Origin: Dipteris shenzhenensis
Lineage: Eukaryota; Polypodiophyta; Polypodiopsida; Gleicheniales
DNA: 64,000 nt
NCBI GenBank assembly: GCA_047967505.1
Contig: CM106540.1
Strand: one strand, 5' to 3'
Position numbers and translations under genes: made by a program. Shown piece after piece: positions 24,601 to 39,600 of the stretch. The notes below the pieces were generated by a model that did no database searches, was not told where the DNA came from, and was given only the letters and a program-made list of their open reading frames with translations. The stretch's first letter is position 1, and each line of letters starts with the position of its first letter.

Positions 24601-27600
24601 GATGAAGATCAACCAAACAAAGAACAGCCAAAAAAGCAGTAAAATAGAAGGATTAACCTTATTAAATTTTGGTTTTATTAAGCATTTTGTACGATCTTTC
24701 TGCTTTTATGGAAGGTAGTGCAGATGTGTGCAAGGCACTTTTTCTTGCAGGTAAATATTTATATATTTAGGATGGATTGGTTTTCTGAAATGGATGAAGT
24801 AGGAGTCTGATGGATAGCAAAAAAAAAGAACCCTGATCAGTGGATAAAAACAAATTTGTCATTTTCCCTAGTGCAGGGACGATGGGATGTGGTAATGTTA
24901 TCAGGGAGAGAGATTCCTCACTGTTCCGTTCGCATTTCCGTCGATGTTTCATTTTCAAAGAAAACTGTTTGGAAAGGTGAGGTTTTTGTTTTATCTTCCC
25001 TGCGAGTCATTTATGGACAATGATTGTGGAGAGATTTGCATGAACTTTAGTTGGGAGTATACAAAATTCAAAAGCATCATTTGCATTATAGCTTTATACT
25101 TGTTGCTGATGAATTGTACTGGCTTTGTGTAACTTGAGGTGCATTCCTAGGGTAAGGATAATTGCTTCACAAGTGTGAACTGAGCAAAATGAAATAATTG
25201 TAAAATCAATGCAAGAAAGGACAACTTATTGTTATTTTGGAGCCAAAAGGCTGAATACAACTGTAGCCCATAGGCGGAGAACAACCTGAACGAAGGGGAG
25301 ACTGTTCCTGCTAGGATGGAGATGGAGAGAGGCAGAATGCTTGTCTGCTCCTTCTCCTGTCTGCTGTCGAGGCAGAGGCTGACCTGCTTCTGCTGGCTGA
25401 AGTCTGGTCTAAAAATGGGGGATATCTGACCCCCTATATAGGTTTTCAGGCTGGAAATAAGTCAACTGGTTTGTGCACCAACCAGCTCACACAAACCCCA
25501 CCGACCTGCTGATGAGACTTGTGCTGATGCCAGCAGATGATGTCAGCTGTACCTGCACTGCTCTGCCTGCTGTACTTGCCTGCCTGTGGGTGTTGTCAGT
25601 GCTGCACGGCTGCTGTCAGGACCCAAATCAAGTAGAGTCTTCGTTTCAGAGCCTCCGATTCTCCCAGGTTATGGTCAAGGGCCATTCTAAGTGCCGAAAT
25701 CTTGGTTTCAATCAGGAGAATGCATTCTGTTCCATACCTTTCTTGTACACCAGATTGTAGACCCACACGGTTTAAGGGACAACAAGATAGATTAGAACTG
25801 TGAAAGAACACTGTCTCTGGAGAAGGTGGATTCTTGGTACTTCTTATTGAGTGCCAACGTGGCTCCTTGTTGACCCTTGCTCATGAGCTTGAAATTCTGT
25901 GTGAGCTCACAGGGCGATGTCATACCCTTAGGGATGGTTAGGTAACTAATTGTGTACTAGTCCACTTAGGACAATTAGTACTCTTATAGCGTAGGACTAG
26001 TACTAACTATCCTAGCTGTCCTGACTAGGCACTACTAGGCCTTACGGTCAATTTAACTAGTGTCTAACTCCCTTACATCATACTATTATTGATGTAACAT
26101 TTCTCTCTCTTAAGAAGAGTTGGCATCCTCGGCAACGATGTAGGAAATTGCTTTTTGCATTTGCTTGCACATTCCTAGGGAGCATTTGCTTTTTGCATTT
26201 CTAGGGCACCATCTTTTCACTTTACTAAATATTTTTGTGTGTATGCCATTCGTTAATATCAAGAATTCTCTTTGAAATTTGTGCACGTGCCATTGATTGT
26301 TTGTCCTTAGCCCATGATGGAGTTTCATGGTTTTGTCCCGCTTTTGTGTTTTTAATTGAATGGCCACATGTGTGAAACAGTTGGCATAATGATTGACTGG
26401 TTCTGAAGGCCCTTGGGAAAGCTTGAAAATTTGGGTCTCCAAATGATCCAGGTACTGTGGTGGTCATTTCGTTTACATATAGTGGGTGTCTCCATCATTG
26501 CATCATAATGATCTATCTACCACTTGCGTAACCTTGTCATGGCTTCACCTATCAGATGCATGGAGATACACTTCTCGTTTCCACTGTGAGGACTACGGAG
26601 AAGTAACTTTCGAACTGATTTAGCCATGAAACCAATACGTCAGGTTTTTTCTTATTATGAAAAAACCCCAAAGAGCAAGTGCTCAAGGCAAGAGTGCATA
26701 GCATGAGAAAAACTCAAGGGGGTAACGCCCTACTGATCAATAAAGGATAGTATAGATCCAGGGCTGAGGCTGAAGTGTCACCTCAAACCTGTGGTGTACT
26801 CCAAGAGGAAGGGATAGCCTCTCCACTCTTTGAGGAAGATATTCCTTCTGGTTCAGGCAGCCTTGGAGGACCCCTGTATATGTTTCCAAGATGCCCTAGG
26901 TAGTGAGCTTGGTTCTCTGGAAACGGGCTGGTTGGACCACCACTTTTTCTTGTTTTCTTCCTCAATCAGCAACCCCAAGAGCAAGTGCTCAAGGCAAGAG
27001 TATACCACGCATAGCATGGGAAAAACTCTAAGAGGGTAAAGCCCTACTCATAACAAAAGGATGGTAAAGATCCAGGGTTGAGGCTGAAGTGTCGCTTCAA
27101 ACCTGTAGTTTACTCCAAGAAGAAGTGATAGCCTCTCAACTCCTTGAGAAAGATAGTCGTTCTGGTAGAGGCAGCCCTGGAAGACCCCTGCATATGTTTC
27201 TGAGATGCCCTAGGTAGTGACCTTGGTTCTCTGGAAATGGGCTGGTTCGACAACCAGTTTTTCTTTTTTTCTTGTTTTATCACCAACCTTCTTGGGTTGA
27301 CTAGTTTGTATGGTTGGGTTTTCAAAGCATAAGTAGAAAGCTCTTTTCTCTAGGGAAAAAAAGACCCGTGCATACTCAACCAAATGACCATCGAAGTGTG
27401 TACAATGTCTGTCCAAACACCGGCCAAGGTGTGAGATGGGTGATGCCAGGCTGAAATGCTCTTTTTGATCTCCCAATATGTGTCCACAGAGGCATGGGAG
27501 AAGGGGAACAACATCCAGAGAGCATGGCTCGACCAATGACATTGAACAGAAAAAACTCCAAGAGGAGCTATGCATCTCATAAAGCATAGGCGTACTATCA

Positions 27601-30600
27601 TCGGACTTCTTGTCCATGTTGCATCAAAAAAGTCATCCTAAAACTCAGTACAAGTATCAAAGAACATCTCAGATGTGTCATCCATCAAATCTAGAATTTC
27701 TGTTTGTAAAACCACCTCCATCAGTGATTCTTCCAGAACATTGTCCGCATCAGTTTCTTCACCCAATAACTGAGCTGAATTCATTTGCATTTTGCCATTT
27801 GAAATGTGAATTTTTGTCAACACTATGGGTTGCATTTCATTTGACTTAGATGGACCTTTGAATCCCTCAACACTTTCAAGAAGCTTATCAATAATCTAGT
27901 TACCCTTTAAGCCCTCAACACTTTCTAGAAGCTGATCAATAATCTGGTTATGCTCAAAAGAAAGAGAAAACTCAATACTTTAGTATCGTCATCGTCAAAG
28001 AATTGGTCTTGATCCTTATTTGGATCTGAGTTCTTTTCTTTATTGTTCTCTTCTTCATTGTTTTGAATCAGTTGGACCATCTTTGTAGCCCTTTCATCAT
28101 TGCTTGTATCCTCATCATCATTTTCAGCCTTCATGCATTTCCAAACATCATAAATATATGCTTGATCATCTAGAATTTCAGATGGTGGGAGAGAGAAGAA
28201 GATGATAGAGAAGAAGATGTGAGGCAAGCTGAAATTGTATTCATGCATGGTGAATGATTACAACCGCCTCATTTTATAGGCTGATGGCAACCTTTTCTTA
28301 TGTCTACTGACCAATCACATATAACCTAATGACATACCACTAACCAATCACAGGCAAGCTAGTGACACCCTATGACACCTCATCTCCTATAATCCTCAAG
28401 GTCAATTGACTCTTCTGCATCTACATCATGGCCTGCATGGCAACCATGGCTGATGGGAACACCGGTGCGGAGTGTGTAGGTACCATAAATTAGACTCTTC
28501 CATGATTTTTGCCCCACCCTATTAGGGAAGAGAAAACTGAATCTTTGATACTAATTAATGGGTGAGATAGACTCTCTCTCTCTCTCTCTCTCTCTCTCCC
28601 CCCCTTTTTATTCCCCCAAAGAAAAGAACCTTCTATTAGTGATTGAGAGAAAACCAACCATACAAATCAGCTATCTATGTGGCGCTGGTCTTGGAAGAAA
28701 GCAAAAGATAGGTACTAGCTGTTGTCCAGCCTGCATATGGAGAGCCCAACTCATTGACTAGGGGATCTCATAAAGAGGGCCCAACAACGTCATCATCTCG
28801 ACTTGAAAACATGCATCAAAGAATTGGGTAATGGTAGGAAACGTTATTTGGTTCGAGGATGAAGAATTCATGGATCGTGTCAAAGCAAGAATTCTTTGGG
28901 CTAGGCATGTCTGACTAGGAAAAGCTAGGCGAGCACCTGAATAAGATGTGCTCTATCACGAAGCAACTGATAGATGTAGGAATAAGTGTGGAGGAAGATG
29001 ATTCTAAGGAGGTTCTACTATCAAGCTTGACATCACAATATGGCGATATTGTTAAGATATTGCGTGTGAGGCAGGATGTCAACCTAAATGAGACGGTCTC
29101 TACTTTGCTTGATGGAGAAAGGCGTCACTTGCACACTAGTCGAAGAGCAAGATCATGCATTCTTTAGCAAGATGACTATTGGGAAACACATACGCCACAT
29201 CGCTCTTTGATGTCTCATCCCATGCAGCACTTGATGTCCTCCCTGACGAGACACACCATATCCCACTTGTTTACCACATGGAATGTGTAGGTTGTGTCGA
29301 CAGAAAAGCCCAAGACCACGTTGACTATGGACCGAACAGTTTGCACATGGATAGGAGGTCTTGGGCCCGATTCTAGTGCAGAAGCTCCACCATGTGTATG
29401 CAATGGCTTCCCCTCTACTTGAAGTACCGCCACCATTCTGTGATACAGAAAGCAATGGATCCCATGGATACTGGAAACAACCTCACTCTCATGACTGGCC
29501 ACACACTCGCCAATACTTACGAGTCTGTACGAGAGAGAGGGAGAGAGATCAATACCCACACAGGGGCATAAGGATAGGCTGGATTGTGGAGATGGGTGAA
29601 AGCATGGTAAGATGCCCAAAATAGTAGTGTCCTGGACATGTGCTACAAAAGCACAAAAGAAAATATGAAAAATGTGGTTTATAGAATTTCAAAACATTCA
29701 AATTTGCAAAAAGACTTCAAAGGTAACTATTATGTGTAATAAGATCCACCTAGTACTTCTTATATGAGAAATTTCTTTTGTCATGTGTTGTTTTTTGTGC
29801 TAAATTGTCATGCTTTTTCATGCTATGTAAGTTAAAAAGCATTCCACAATACCATTATGTTGGAATTATCACCATAATTCATGGCAGTGACCAATGTGTA
29901 GTTAATAAGTGGGTTAGGGGCACTTTTCCCTCATTAGAGGTTTTTCCCCCTAACCACAGTAAGGATCCCTAACTACGGTTAGTGGATAGGATAAGGTTTT
30001 GCCACTTGGACAAAACCTTCTCCTCTTGTTGTTTTTCTTTTATCTCTTCTATTCAGACGTTCTGCAGTTCTCTTGCTCTCTCTTGTTTTCTCACATTTGG
30101 TATTAGAGCCTGCTTCTACTCCCGGACCTAGAGCCCATCTTCAGCTCGCACTCTTGGCCTAGCCATCACTACGAATTGCCTCTTCGTCAAGCCTAACTAT
30201 TCGTCTGTACAGTCCATACGATTGTACGAAATTCCATACGCTACCCCGCCATTCTGTACACTCGTCAATTCCGTACCCTGTCGTATACTTGCGCAAGTAT
30301 TCGTATACCGTACAACGCCTATATAGTCAACGCCGATCAGTCCATACTGCGTATGAATTTTCGTACTCTAGCCATACGTCGTACGGTATCTCGGTACGGG
30401 ACGTCAGCGTCGTCCTGTCCGCCTGTCCATATGTAGATTTGCAGGTCGCCCGTACATCCGTGCACTGTTGCCATTCCGTACAGCCAACCTGTGCTCTTTT
30501 TCTCGGTGGGAGGTTCACTCCAGCCCGTGCACTTCCTGTGCACTTTCGTGTGGCAATTCTTTGGCATAGAGGTGCTTGTTGAGGCCAAGTGTTGGCTGAA

Positions 30601-33600
30601 GGCGTATACACACTTTGGATGCCAGTTTAGCAAGACACTGCTACAGTTTTGTGAGCGAGTTCTTGGCTGATTTTTTGGGGCAGAAATATTTTGCATTTAA
30701 GCCATTGTTTGGCTGTGTAGAAATTTGGAGGCCTTGCAAATAAATCTGCAAATTTGGGGCATTTGCAGGCAGATTGCAAATTTGGGGGTTTTAGTTAGTT
30801 TGCCCTCTTTTGGATGCAATTTCCCTGAAGAAATTGGGGCTTTTGGCATTCGGATGCTATTTGGCAGTGTACTAGCAGTTTGGGACTGTTGCAGGCAGTT
30901 TTGGAATCAGTTTGAGTGTGCAGGCAGATTGCAAATTTGGGGGTTTCAGTTAATTTGCCCTCTTTTGCATGCAATTTCCCTGAAGAAATTGAGGATTTTG
31001 GCATTCGGATGCAATTTGGCAGTTTACTAGCAGTTTGGGACTATTGCAGGCAGTTTTGGACTGAGTTTGAGTGACATTGCAGACATTTGCGATTTTTGCA
31101 GTGCTATTTTGGCATTTTGGGGCATTTGCAAGACATTTTGGGTGCATTTTAAGCCTTTGATTGGCTTTGACAGTAAGTTGTCATTGTGGACAGATTTTTT
31201 GGCAATTTTGGGTTGTGCATATACTGTCAAAAGGTTTATTATTCCGCACATTCGGTCATGCAAGACCTCAAAGGCAGCTTGGGATATTTTGAAGAGTATG
31301 TTTTCAGCCCGCAATGATGCTAGGGTCTCTTTCCTAAATAGAGAGTTGACTCAAACTCATATGGATGAGGGTGACTCTATGTCTAAGCACCTCACTAGAC
31401 TTCGGGATTTGAGAAAGCAATTGTTGAATATTGATGAGATCATTCCAGATTCGGAAATGGTCACTACCACTTTGAATTCTCTTCTTGAGTCTTATCTTGG
31501 TTTTCACACCTCATTGAACTTGTCTCAAAGTAGGTGACATACGTTTATGACCTGCAAATGAATGTTTATGATATCATGACACTCTTGCAAATTCTTAGTC
31601 ATTCAAATTTGATTCCAATTTAAAAATGCAAGATATGCGTTGTATTTTTAGAGGATGAGTTTGGGCATGTTCGTGGATTCGTCTAGATATATGCTTCTGC
31701 CGTATTAGGGGACATGCAAATTTCACCTTGTGAAGTTTTCGCCCATGTTGCGGCCTGCTGATATTGTGATAAATTCTTTCTATCTCAAGTGGTGCGTTGC
31801 CCTATCAGCTAGATGGCCTAAGCATTTTTTTGGATGCTCGTTTGGGAGAGACTAAAGTGAAATCGTAGTCTTCACACAAGCAGTTGTAGCTTGAATGAAG
31901 AGAATTTGGACTATTTTTTTATTAGCCTTCTCCTTTAGTGCTAGCCTTTGTCACGGCTGAGTTTGCCCTTCACCACTGGAGTGTCGACAAAAACTCAATA
32001 CGAAGACCTTTGTATAAGATGCTCAAGTATGTGTGGGTGTTTATACTATTGTTTGCACCCACTGTTGGGCGTTGATAATGTCAATGGGGGTGTCATAGTA
32101 GCTCGTCCCTGCTATGCTTGATGGAGTTTATGGTTTTCAACTTATGAGTAATTATCATGAAATTGAAACTGTTCTATGTGTTGTATTTTTAGAGGATGAT
32201 TTTGGGCATGTTCCTACATTCATCTAGATATATGCTTTTGTTGTATTAGCAGACATGCAAATTTTACCTTGTGAATTTTTCGTTAATGTTGTGGCTTGCT
32301 AATATTGTGATAAATTCTTTCTATCGTAGGTGGTGCGTTGCCCTATCACCTAGATGGTCTAAGCATTTTTTTTGGATGCTTGTTTGGGAGAGACTAAAAT
32401 GAAATCGTATAGCCTTCACAAGTAGTTGTAGGTTGAATGAAGAAAATGTGGACTACTTTTTGATTAGCCTTCTCCTTTAGTGCTGGCCTTTGTCACTGCT
32501 GAGTCTTCCCTTCACTTCTGGAGTGACAGTAGAAACTTAGTACGAAGACCTTTGTATAAATGGATGCTCAAGTATGTGTGGGTGTGTGGATTTGTATGTG
32601 TGAGAGCATATGTTTATACTATGGCCTACACCCACTGTTGGGCGGTGATGACGCCAGTGGGGATGTCATAGTAGCTAGTCCCTGCTATGCGTGATGCAGT
32701 TTATGGTTTTCAACCTTATGAGTGACTATCATGAGATTGAAACTGCACTATGTGTTGGATTCATCTAGATATATAACTCTTTCTCCTAAACTCATAATTA
32801 ATCTCAGCATGCTAGAGTCTCTTACATCAATTTGTGATTCCTTTTGTGCAAAGTGATGAATAAATCTCAGATAGAAGGAACGTAATCCTAGAGATTATGT
32901 GACCCCATGAACATTCTTTAAATCTGACCATTGTAGGATATTTTTCAGTTTATTTGGTTCCATTTTAATTTTTTATTTAGATATATCATGACCTAAGAAA
33001 TGGATCATGAAGGAAAAACTCGCTCTTGTTTGTCTTTATGAATAATTGATGTTCATTCAACAAATGAAACACAATCTTTACATGCGAGCAATTGATGTTC
33101 ATTCAACAAATCAAACACAATCTTTAGATGCACAACCACCAAATATTTATATAGACCTTGGCTGTCTTGTGATATTCTTGGTGTTATCCCTAAGGAAAAT
33201 GATTCGTAATTGTCATCTAAGTCGATTCTCAGTTTGCCAGCCATTAGTAACATCCTTGACTACAAGTCACCAAGAAATTTTTTTGTCATCTAAAATTTGT
33301 ATGGCTTTTTCTAAGTGTTGATTGAGAGCATGCACACCTGGTATCTGATAAATTCTGAATTGAACACCTGTTTGTATGAGCTGTCAGTCTCTTAGCCAGC
33401 TTTGGATAGATGTGTGTCCTGAGGTTTATTCAGGTATTTTTCTGTGCACAATGTCATTTTTCTTTTTATGTTCTAGCTCACATTGCAATGAAGTCCAAAT
33501 CGGCTTTGGCAAATGAGACAAGATTGCTTAAACTGGGTCTTCATGTTTTAAAATGTAACTCTAATTCTTATCTGGTGGATTTTCCATTTCTAGCTTCCCG

Positions 33601-36600
33601 AACATGAAAAGTCTACCATGTGATTTTTGTTCAACTGGGAAATTGAAATGCTATTTCTGTCATTGAAAACAGGAAAGATAGAGCAAGGCACTTTTGATGA
33701 GTGCAAGGAAGTCTTTTCAACCTGGATAGCAGAGGTTTTGAGATCTTTCTGATGTTTAAATTTTCTCATTATCTGTTGATAAGTGCTGTTCACTTTGCTC
33801 TTACATTTGATGGCCTCTTTTGAAACGATGTTTGAATTCCTGCATGCCACCCTTTATATCTGTGTAACTGTGTAAGATGGTGTAAGAGCAGATGTACAAT
33901 GTCATTTGTCCAGGCTCAGAGAACTTTACAGGAAAGAGGAGCCATTGGTGAAAAATCTGGAAAGGGTGCAGATACAAGCCAAACATTTTCACCATATGTA
34001 TATTCAGGTCTGCATCTTTATAAGTAAAAGTAGTAGGAAAACCATGTGAATTAAATCCTACCCCAAAGCAAGTTATGTATTATCGTGCTGGTGAGCATGT
34101 GCTCTCTTGACATGTTTTGAAAATCAGGGACGGCCAAAGCAATTTCATACCCATCAAGTTTGAAGAGGAAGCTGGATGCCGGATACCGTCAAATTCAGGG
34201 CCAGGGCAAGACTTCCAAGAACTTTAGAACTGCGCCGACAGGCGGACCAGTAATGGTGGATGAGCTGAGACAAAATGAAAAACCCTTGCAAACTGTGTCG
34301 TTGGATCCTGTGAAAGTATCACAGCACCTGCAGCAAGACTGCACTGTAACTACTTTCAGGTCTTTTGGTCAAATGAAGCTGGTCATTGCCATATGTGTCG
34401 CAGTTGTAATCCTTCTCATACAGGTGAATCTCCAAGACTTTTTTCCAAGCCATAACGTTTACATATTACATTCTTGAAATGAAGCTGCTGTCTTTCACAT
34501 TGGGCTGTCTTATGTCAGTCATCCAGGCACCTTCCCAACTGGGCTGCTTCTTCCTCTCTCCCCAACATTACAGGGCATGCCTCTTGAATCTATGAGGATT
34601 TTTGTTTTTTTAAAAGAGCTGGCTTTCTGTCTAGGATTTAGCTGTCCAGGTTTTATTCGAGGCCCCAATTACACCAGTGATACCCACATTTTTTGTTCCC
34701 ATGCTTAAGTGGGGACAACACCTCAAAATGCTATCTGTGAGCACATTGTGGTCGTCTTCATGCACTCCCTCCTTCAAGGTATTTCTGTGGATATTCAACC
34801 TATCCTCTTAGCATGCATGAGATTTTAGTGAGAGAGAGAGAGAGAGAGATGATATGATATGGTTGTATTAGCTTCCACGTGAGACCCTTCACGATCTATG
34901 GGACTGGTGATCACTATCAACTAATAGTGACCCCTTACAGGTAGTGAGAAAAAACATTTACAAAGTGGTTACGTAGTGAGTACTTGTTGGGCTAGGCAGT
35001 GAGCTGGTCAAGCACATCATCTATGCGTGGTATCGGAAATCATTTTTTGATGGTCATCTTATTCAATGCATGATAATCAATGCACGTTCGAAAAGAACCA
35101 TCTTTCTTCTGTACTAGAAGTACTGGTGAGCAAAAAAGAGACGAGCTGGGCTGAATCAACCCTTTGGACAGCAAGTCTTGCACCTGAGCCATAATCTTCT
35201 CTCTCTGAGTCGCACTGACTCTATAAGGTGGTCTATTTGGTGGCTCACTACCAGGCATTAACTCTATCTGATGGTCCTCTGGGCTCTCTGGGGGTAACTC
35301 CCCTGGCAAAGCATCGGAAAAGCAATCTTTAAAGTTTACAAGAAACTGAAATTTATCTTTGTCTGCATCATTCATTTCAGCATGCATATCATTCTCTTTT
35401 TCTTTTACAAAAGCCATGTACGCGGAAATTGCAGACTTTATTGCTTTACCACATGTAACATCAGATACAATGGGGATAGTCTCCCCTTTATTCCTGGCAA
35501 CTATACGCTGGTTTTTCCCCCTATGGATAAAACTCAGCACCCTCTTAGGTTACTTCCTTTTGATGGAACTACGGTGTACCGAGTACAACATCATGCTGCT
35601 TGAGAGGAGAGATGAAGAAGTCCTCCTGATCTACATAGCTCTGCACATGGACACGAAGCTTTCCAATCAAAGGAGTAACTTGCACTGGATTCCCTTGGAA
35701 CATTTGATCAGCATCAAGAGCTATGCCTAGCTCTTCAGTTTTTATCCCTAATCTCAGGGCTAAATCTTCAGATATGAAATTGTTTGTAGACCTTGGATCA
35801 AATAGGATTAATGCTTGCTGATCTCTTATCTTTCCCCATGATAGCAAAAGCTCTTTTTCCTTTGGGTCTGAGGTACTCCTCAAAACATCTGGGACTGCTC
35901 CCACCATTGGCCTCGGTGGTACTTGTGGCTTTTTCTACTCCTTAGAACCTGAAGGCTTCTCAGGGCATTGGGCAGCTAGCTATATGCCCCTCTTTCCCAC
36001 ATTTAAAGCATTTCCCATCTCTGCGAAATTCAGCTATCTGTTCAGGAGTGAATGGGGATTTGCCTTTATATGACTTTGAAAACTGAGTACCCCTCGGCTT
36101 CTGAGGCTGAAACCCTTTCTTTTCAACCTTGGGATACTCTTTCTTTTCTGATTTTGAAAAATCAGTTTTCTTCCTTTCGGCACCTCCTGCATGCAAGGAT
36201 AGTACCGTGGATGGATCTTGTAATGGCACAAGACTAGCTACTGAAGCTGAATGCATAAGGTCTTGAATGTTCTTTGCTCCCAAAGCATTCACTACTGCCT
36301 GAATTCTTGCACTGAGGCCTGCTCTGTACTTTCTCATTTGGGTTCCTTTGGAGATCTTTTTGAAAGGTGCAACTTGCAAATAAGCATCCCAAAACTTTTG
36401 GTTGTACACATCCACTGTATCTCCTGCATCCATATGCAAACTGTCCCAATCTTGAAGAACATGATCTCTAAACTGTTTAGGCATAAACTGCTGGTAGAAG
36501 GCTTTCTTGAAGTCCTTCCACCTCTTTGGGGCTGACCCATCTCTGGTCTGTGCACTCCACCATGCACTAGCTGTCGATGTCAAGTGCAAACTGACCATTC

Positions 36601-39600
36601 TTAACTTGGAGGATTCTAAAAACTTTTATGTACCGAATGCAGCATCAAACTGCCTGATGAACTGCAATGCTTTGTTTGTATGACCATATTGTCCATTATA
36701 GGTCATAAACTTGACAGATTTACCTCCCTCTTTGAATTCCTTGGTCTCTCTGGAAGACTTACTCTTCCTAGACTTCTTGTGTTTCCTTCTTTTCCTGGAT
36801 GGTTTATCTGATAAAGAAGAAGATACAGAAGTCGAGCTCAAGGTAGACGGTGAAGGACTGGGAGATCGGTGATGTTGCCTCGATCTCTTCCTGCTACGAG
36901 ACTGTCCCCTATGAGATCTCTCTCTCTGGCTGCACACGAGAGTGTGCCTTTGGCATTGACACATCATAAGCTGCATTAGGCATATTTTTAACTTGAAACA
37001 AATGCTGAGCTCTTGGATCCCTTCTGAGATTTTCCATCTCTTGCATACGAGTGCGTACCATCTGCTCAAATTCTTGCTGATTTGCTGCACACTTCTCTAT
37101 CTTGGATGTGCATCCCTATCTTGTGAATCCCACTAGATAGGTGATTGAGCCATTTTTTTACAACTTGTCTGAGATCTGCAAGTTTCTCACACACACTGTG
37201 TATGCAACTGATGCACGCAACCTTTGCTTTTCAAAGAGAAAAAATTACGTCAACAAGAGGTGTCTTGCATTCACAATCTATGCCAGTACCGGGCTGTCAA
37301 CTCAAGGCATATACTCACAAAGTTGCCAAGGCATCAACAACTATATTGACCCTTTTCTGGCTGCTGCAAAAAGCACTGATTATGCATCTGATTCCCTTTT
37401 TCTGAGCACAAAGGCATGCATATTCTTTTTCTGCAAATCTCTAATTTTCTCTGATTTCTTCTTTTTCTGACAGTAAATACTCTCAGGTAGGTGAGAACTG
37501 ATGGCCAGAACTGTCTCTGCAACTGTTTTTTTTTTGTGTGGACAGTAACTGGATGTGTAACCGGCTGGTTACACTAACCAGACTAACTGGCTCTGGTCTG
37601 GTTAGTCTGTGACTGGATGTTTACTGTCTGGTCAAACTGACCAGACTGGTTCTGTTCTGGTCTGGTTTGGTTGGGCCAACTAACTGGACCTCTAACCAGT
37701 CCACTAACCAAGGTTAGGTTAGCTTAACCTCAAGTCTGCCACATCAGCCACCTGTCTGCCATGCGTCAGGTCTGCCACGTCATCAAAAGCATAAGGTTCC
37801 AGACCTTGGCTGCTGGTCAGCGTCGCGTGTCGTGCCGGCGCCCTTTTCCCTTCTGCAACACCTAGTGCCCGTGCAAAGAATCGTCAGTGGAAAAATCCTT
37901 TATTGTTCACGTCTGTCGTCGCGCCATCGCCAAACATCCGCGTGAAGGTGTCGCCAGCGTGATCAACCTTTGCAGTGAGGTTCCATCAATTACACTTGCA
38001 GATGATGGAACACCAGTTCTGCGTAGGCGCCTCAAGAGCCTTGCGTTAAACGTCGATTGGTGATCCAAAACCTTCACCACTCACGGCACATTGATTCACA
38101 CGCGATTTTTGGGTTTCGCCCGTGTGCCGGCTATCACCCTTTAAGCTGTCAATGCTTATACTAGCGGCTTCAAGGTTGCATATCTTTCCCCTTTTCAATC
38201 GTTGGCACGACTTGTCAACTACTCGGTTGTCATCTCCCACCATGGAAGGCAGGGAGATCCTAAGGCTTTGATACTAATGTAATCTACGACAGACGCCAGC
38301 ATCAATTTCATGTGCTCACTCTGATCTCTCAAACTCTCTCATTCCCTCACTCTGCAAACAGCTAGGGCCCAGGACAACATGTCGGGCTGGACCCCCCCCA
38401 AGGTACTTTATTACTTGAGAGAAAACTGAGTACAAGAGTTCAGCGTGGAAGCTATTCATACATAATCCAAACGTGAATTCCAGTTACATGAGCTCTCAGG
38501 CTCCCCTTCTTGGCAACAAGCCACTTGTCAATTTCTACATTACTTTCCTAATTACATGACACTAAGGGCAACTCTAGAGTCTTCGAAGGACTTGGTCACG
38601 CGAACCGCCTCCTAGACTATTGTTAGGCTCCATTGCGCTTAGGAAAATCACTCTTCCTAGTACCTGCAATAATTAATTAAAGCGCACCACCATGGTACCC
38701 ATTAATTGTTAGCGCTTTGCAAGCAAATAACACACTGTCACAACTAATTCTAGTCACGGTGGGCGTCCCCAGTGAACACATGTGCACACATAACAAATAT
38801 AAATATATATATTTATTCTCTGGTTGACTAGAGTCAACACTCTTGATTATAATTAAGAGGCTTTGACCAAGGGTCGAGGTGCCTTAATTATAGTCAAGTC
38901 TCTCCAACCGAAGTTGGCACATCTTGGTTAACTGTAGTTAACCCTCTTGGCGCATACCAAGTCTTGTTGACCGAAGTCAACACTCTTTGACCGTAGTCAG
39001 CTCTGTGGTTCCTTGATTAACCGTGGTTAACCCTCTTGGTAATAAACGAAGTCTCCCCGACCGAAGTCAGGCTTACTTGACCAGAGTCAAGTATCTTTGA
39101 CCGTAGTCAATTCTTTGACCATTAAAAGAACTGTTTGACCATAATTAACACATATGAAAACTCTTTAATTATGATCAGATAAATGGTCAACTGTACTTTG
39201 ACTTAAGATATTTACATTGTGGTGACATAGAGGAGAGACGCGCTCTTTTGCAGCTACGTGATGTGGCTCGCAAAGAGGGGAAGTTGACAGTAGTGCTAGA
39301 TGGACGCCTCATCATCGGACCCCACCGACCACTTGGCAGCTCCTCCACGTAGGGGGGCGGAGTCTATGAGACTCAGGATACTGAGACCCTTGCTTGCACC
39401 ATTTGGAACTGTAATGGTAGCCTTTGGTCCCCGAGCCTGGGAATTTCTTGGAGTCATACACAGGAAAAGGCAGTCTTCTACACAAAAATGTATCAGAGCC
39501 CAAAGTGGCCCTTACCGGTGGTCAGTGGATACACTTGGGAGTTAGCCTACAGGGAGGAGACGAGGGAGACATATGGGATACGGGGATCAGGAGGAGTAGC

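Larger units (their letters stand above)
34988..39227 (-). mobile_element. Ty3/gypsy element 2, same family as element 1, 3' half missing
   Basis: On the minus strand it keeps the 5' LTR (38278-39227), PBS, leader, gag, protease and the first part of RT. It ends within RT, just after the segment equivalent to RIDDVLDQL. RNase H, integrase and the 3' LTR are gone. Its gag is nearly collinear with that of element 1, so the two serve as references for each other's breaks. Confidence 0.85.

Noticed and set aside
34160-34477. A stand-alone 105-residue membrane protein
   Set aside because: It is VASt exon 9 read from an internal ATG and run into the following intron past a good donor at 34424.
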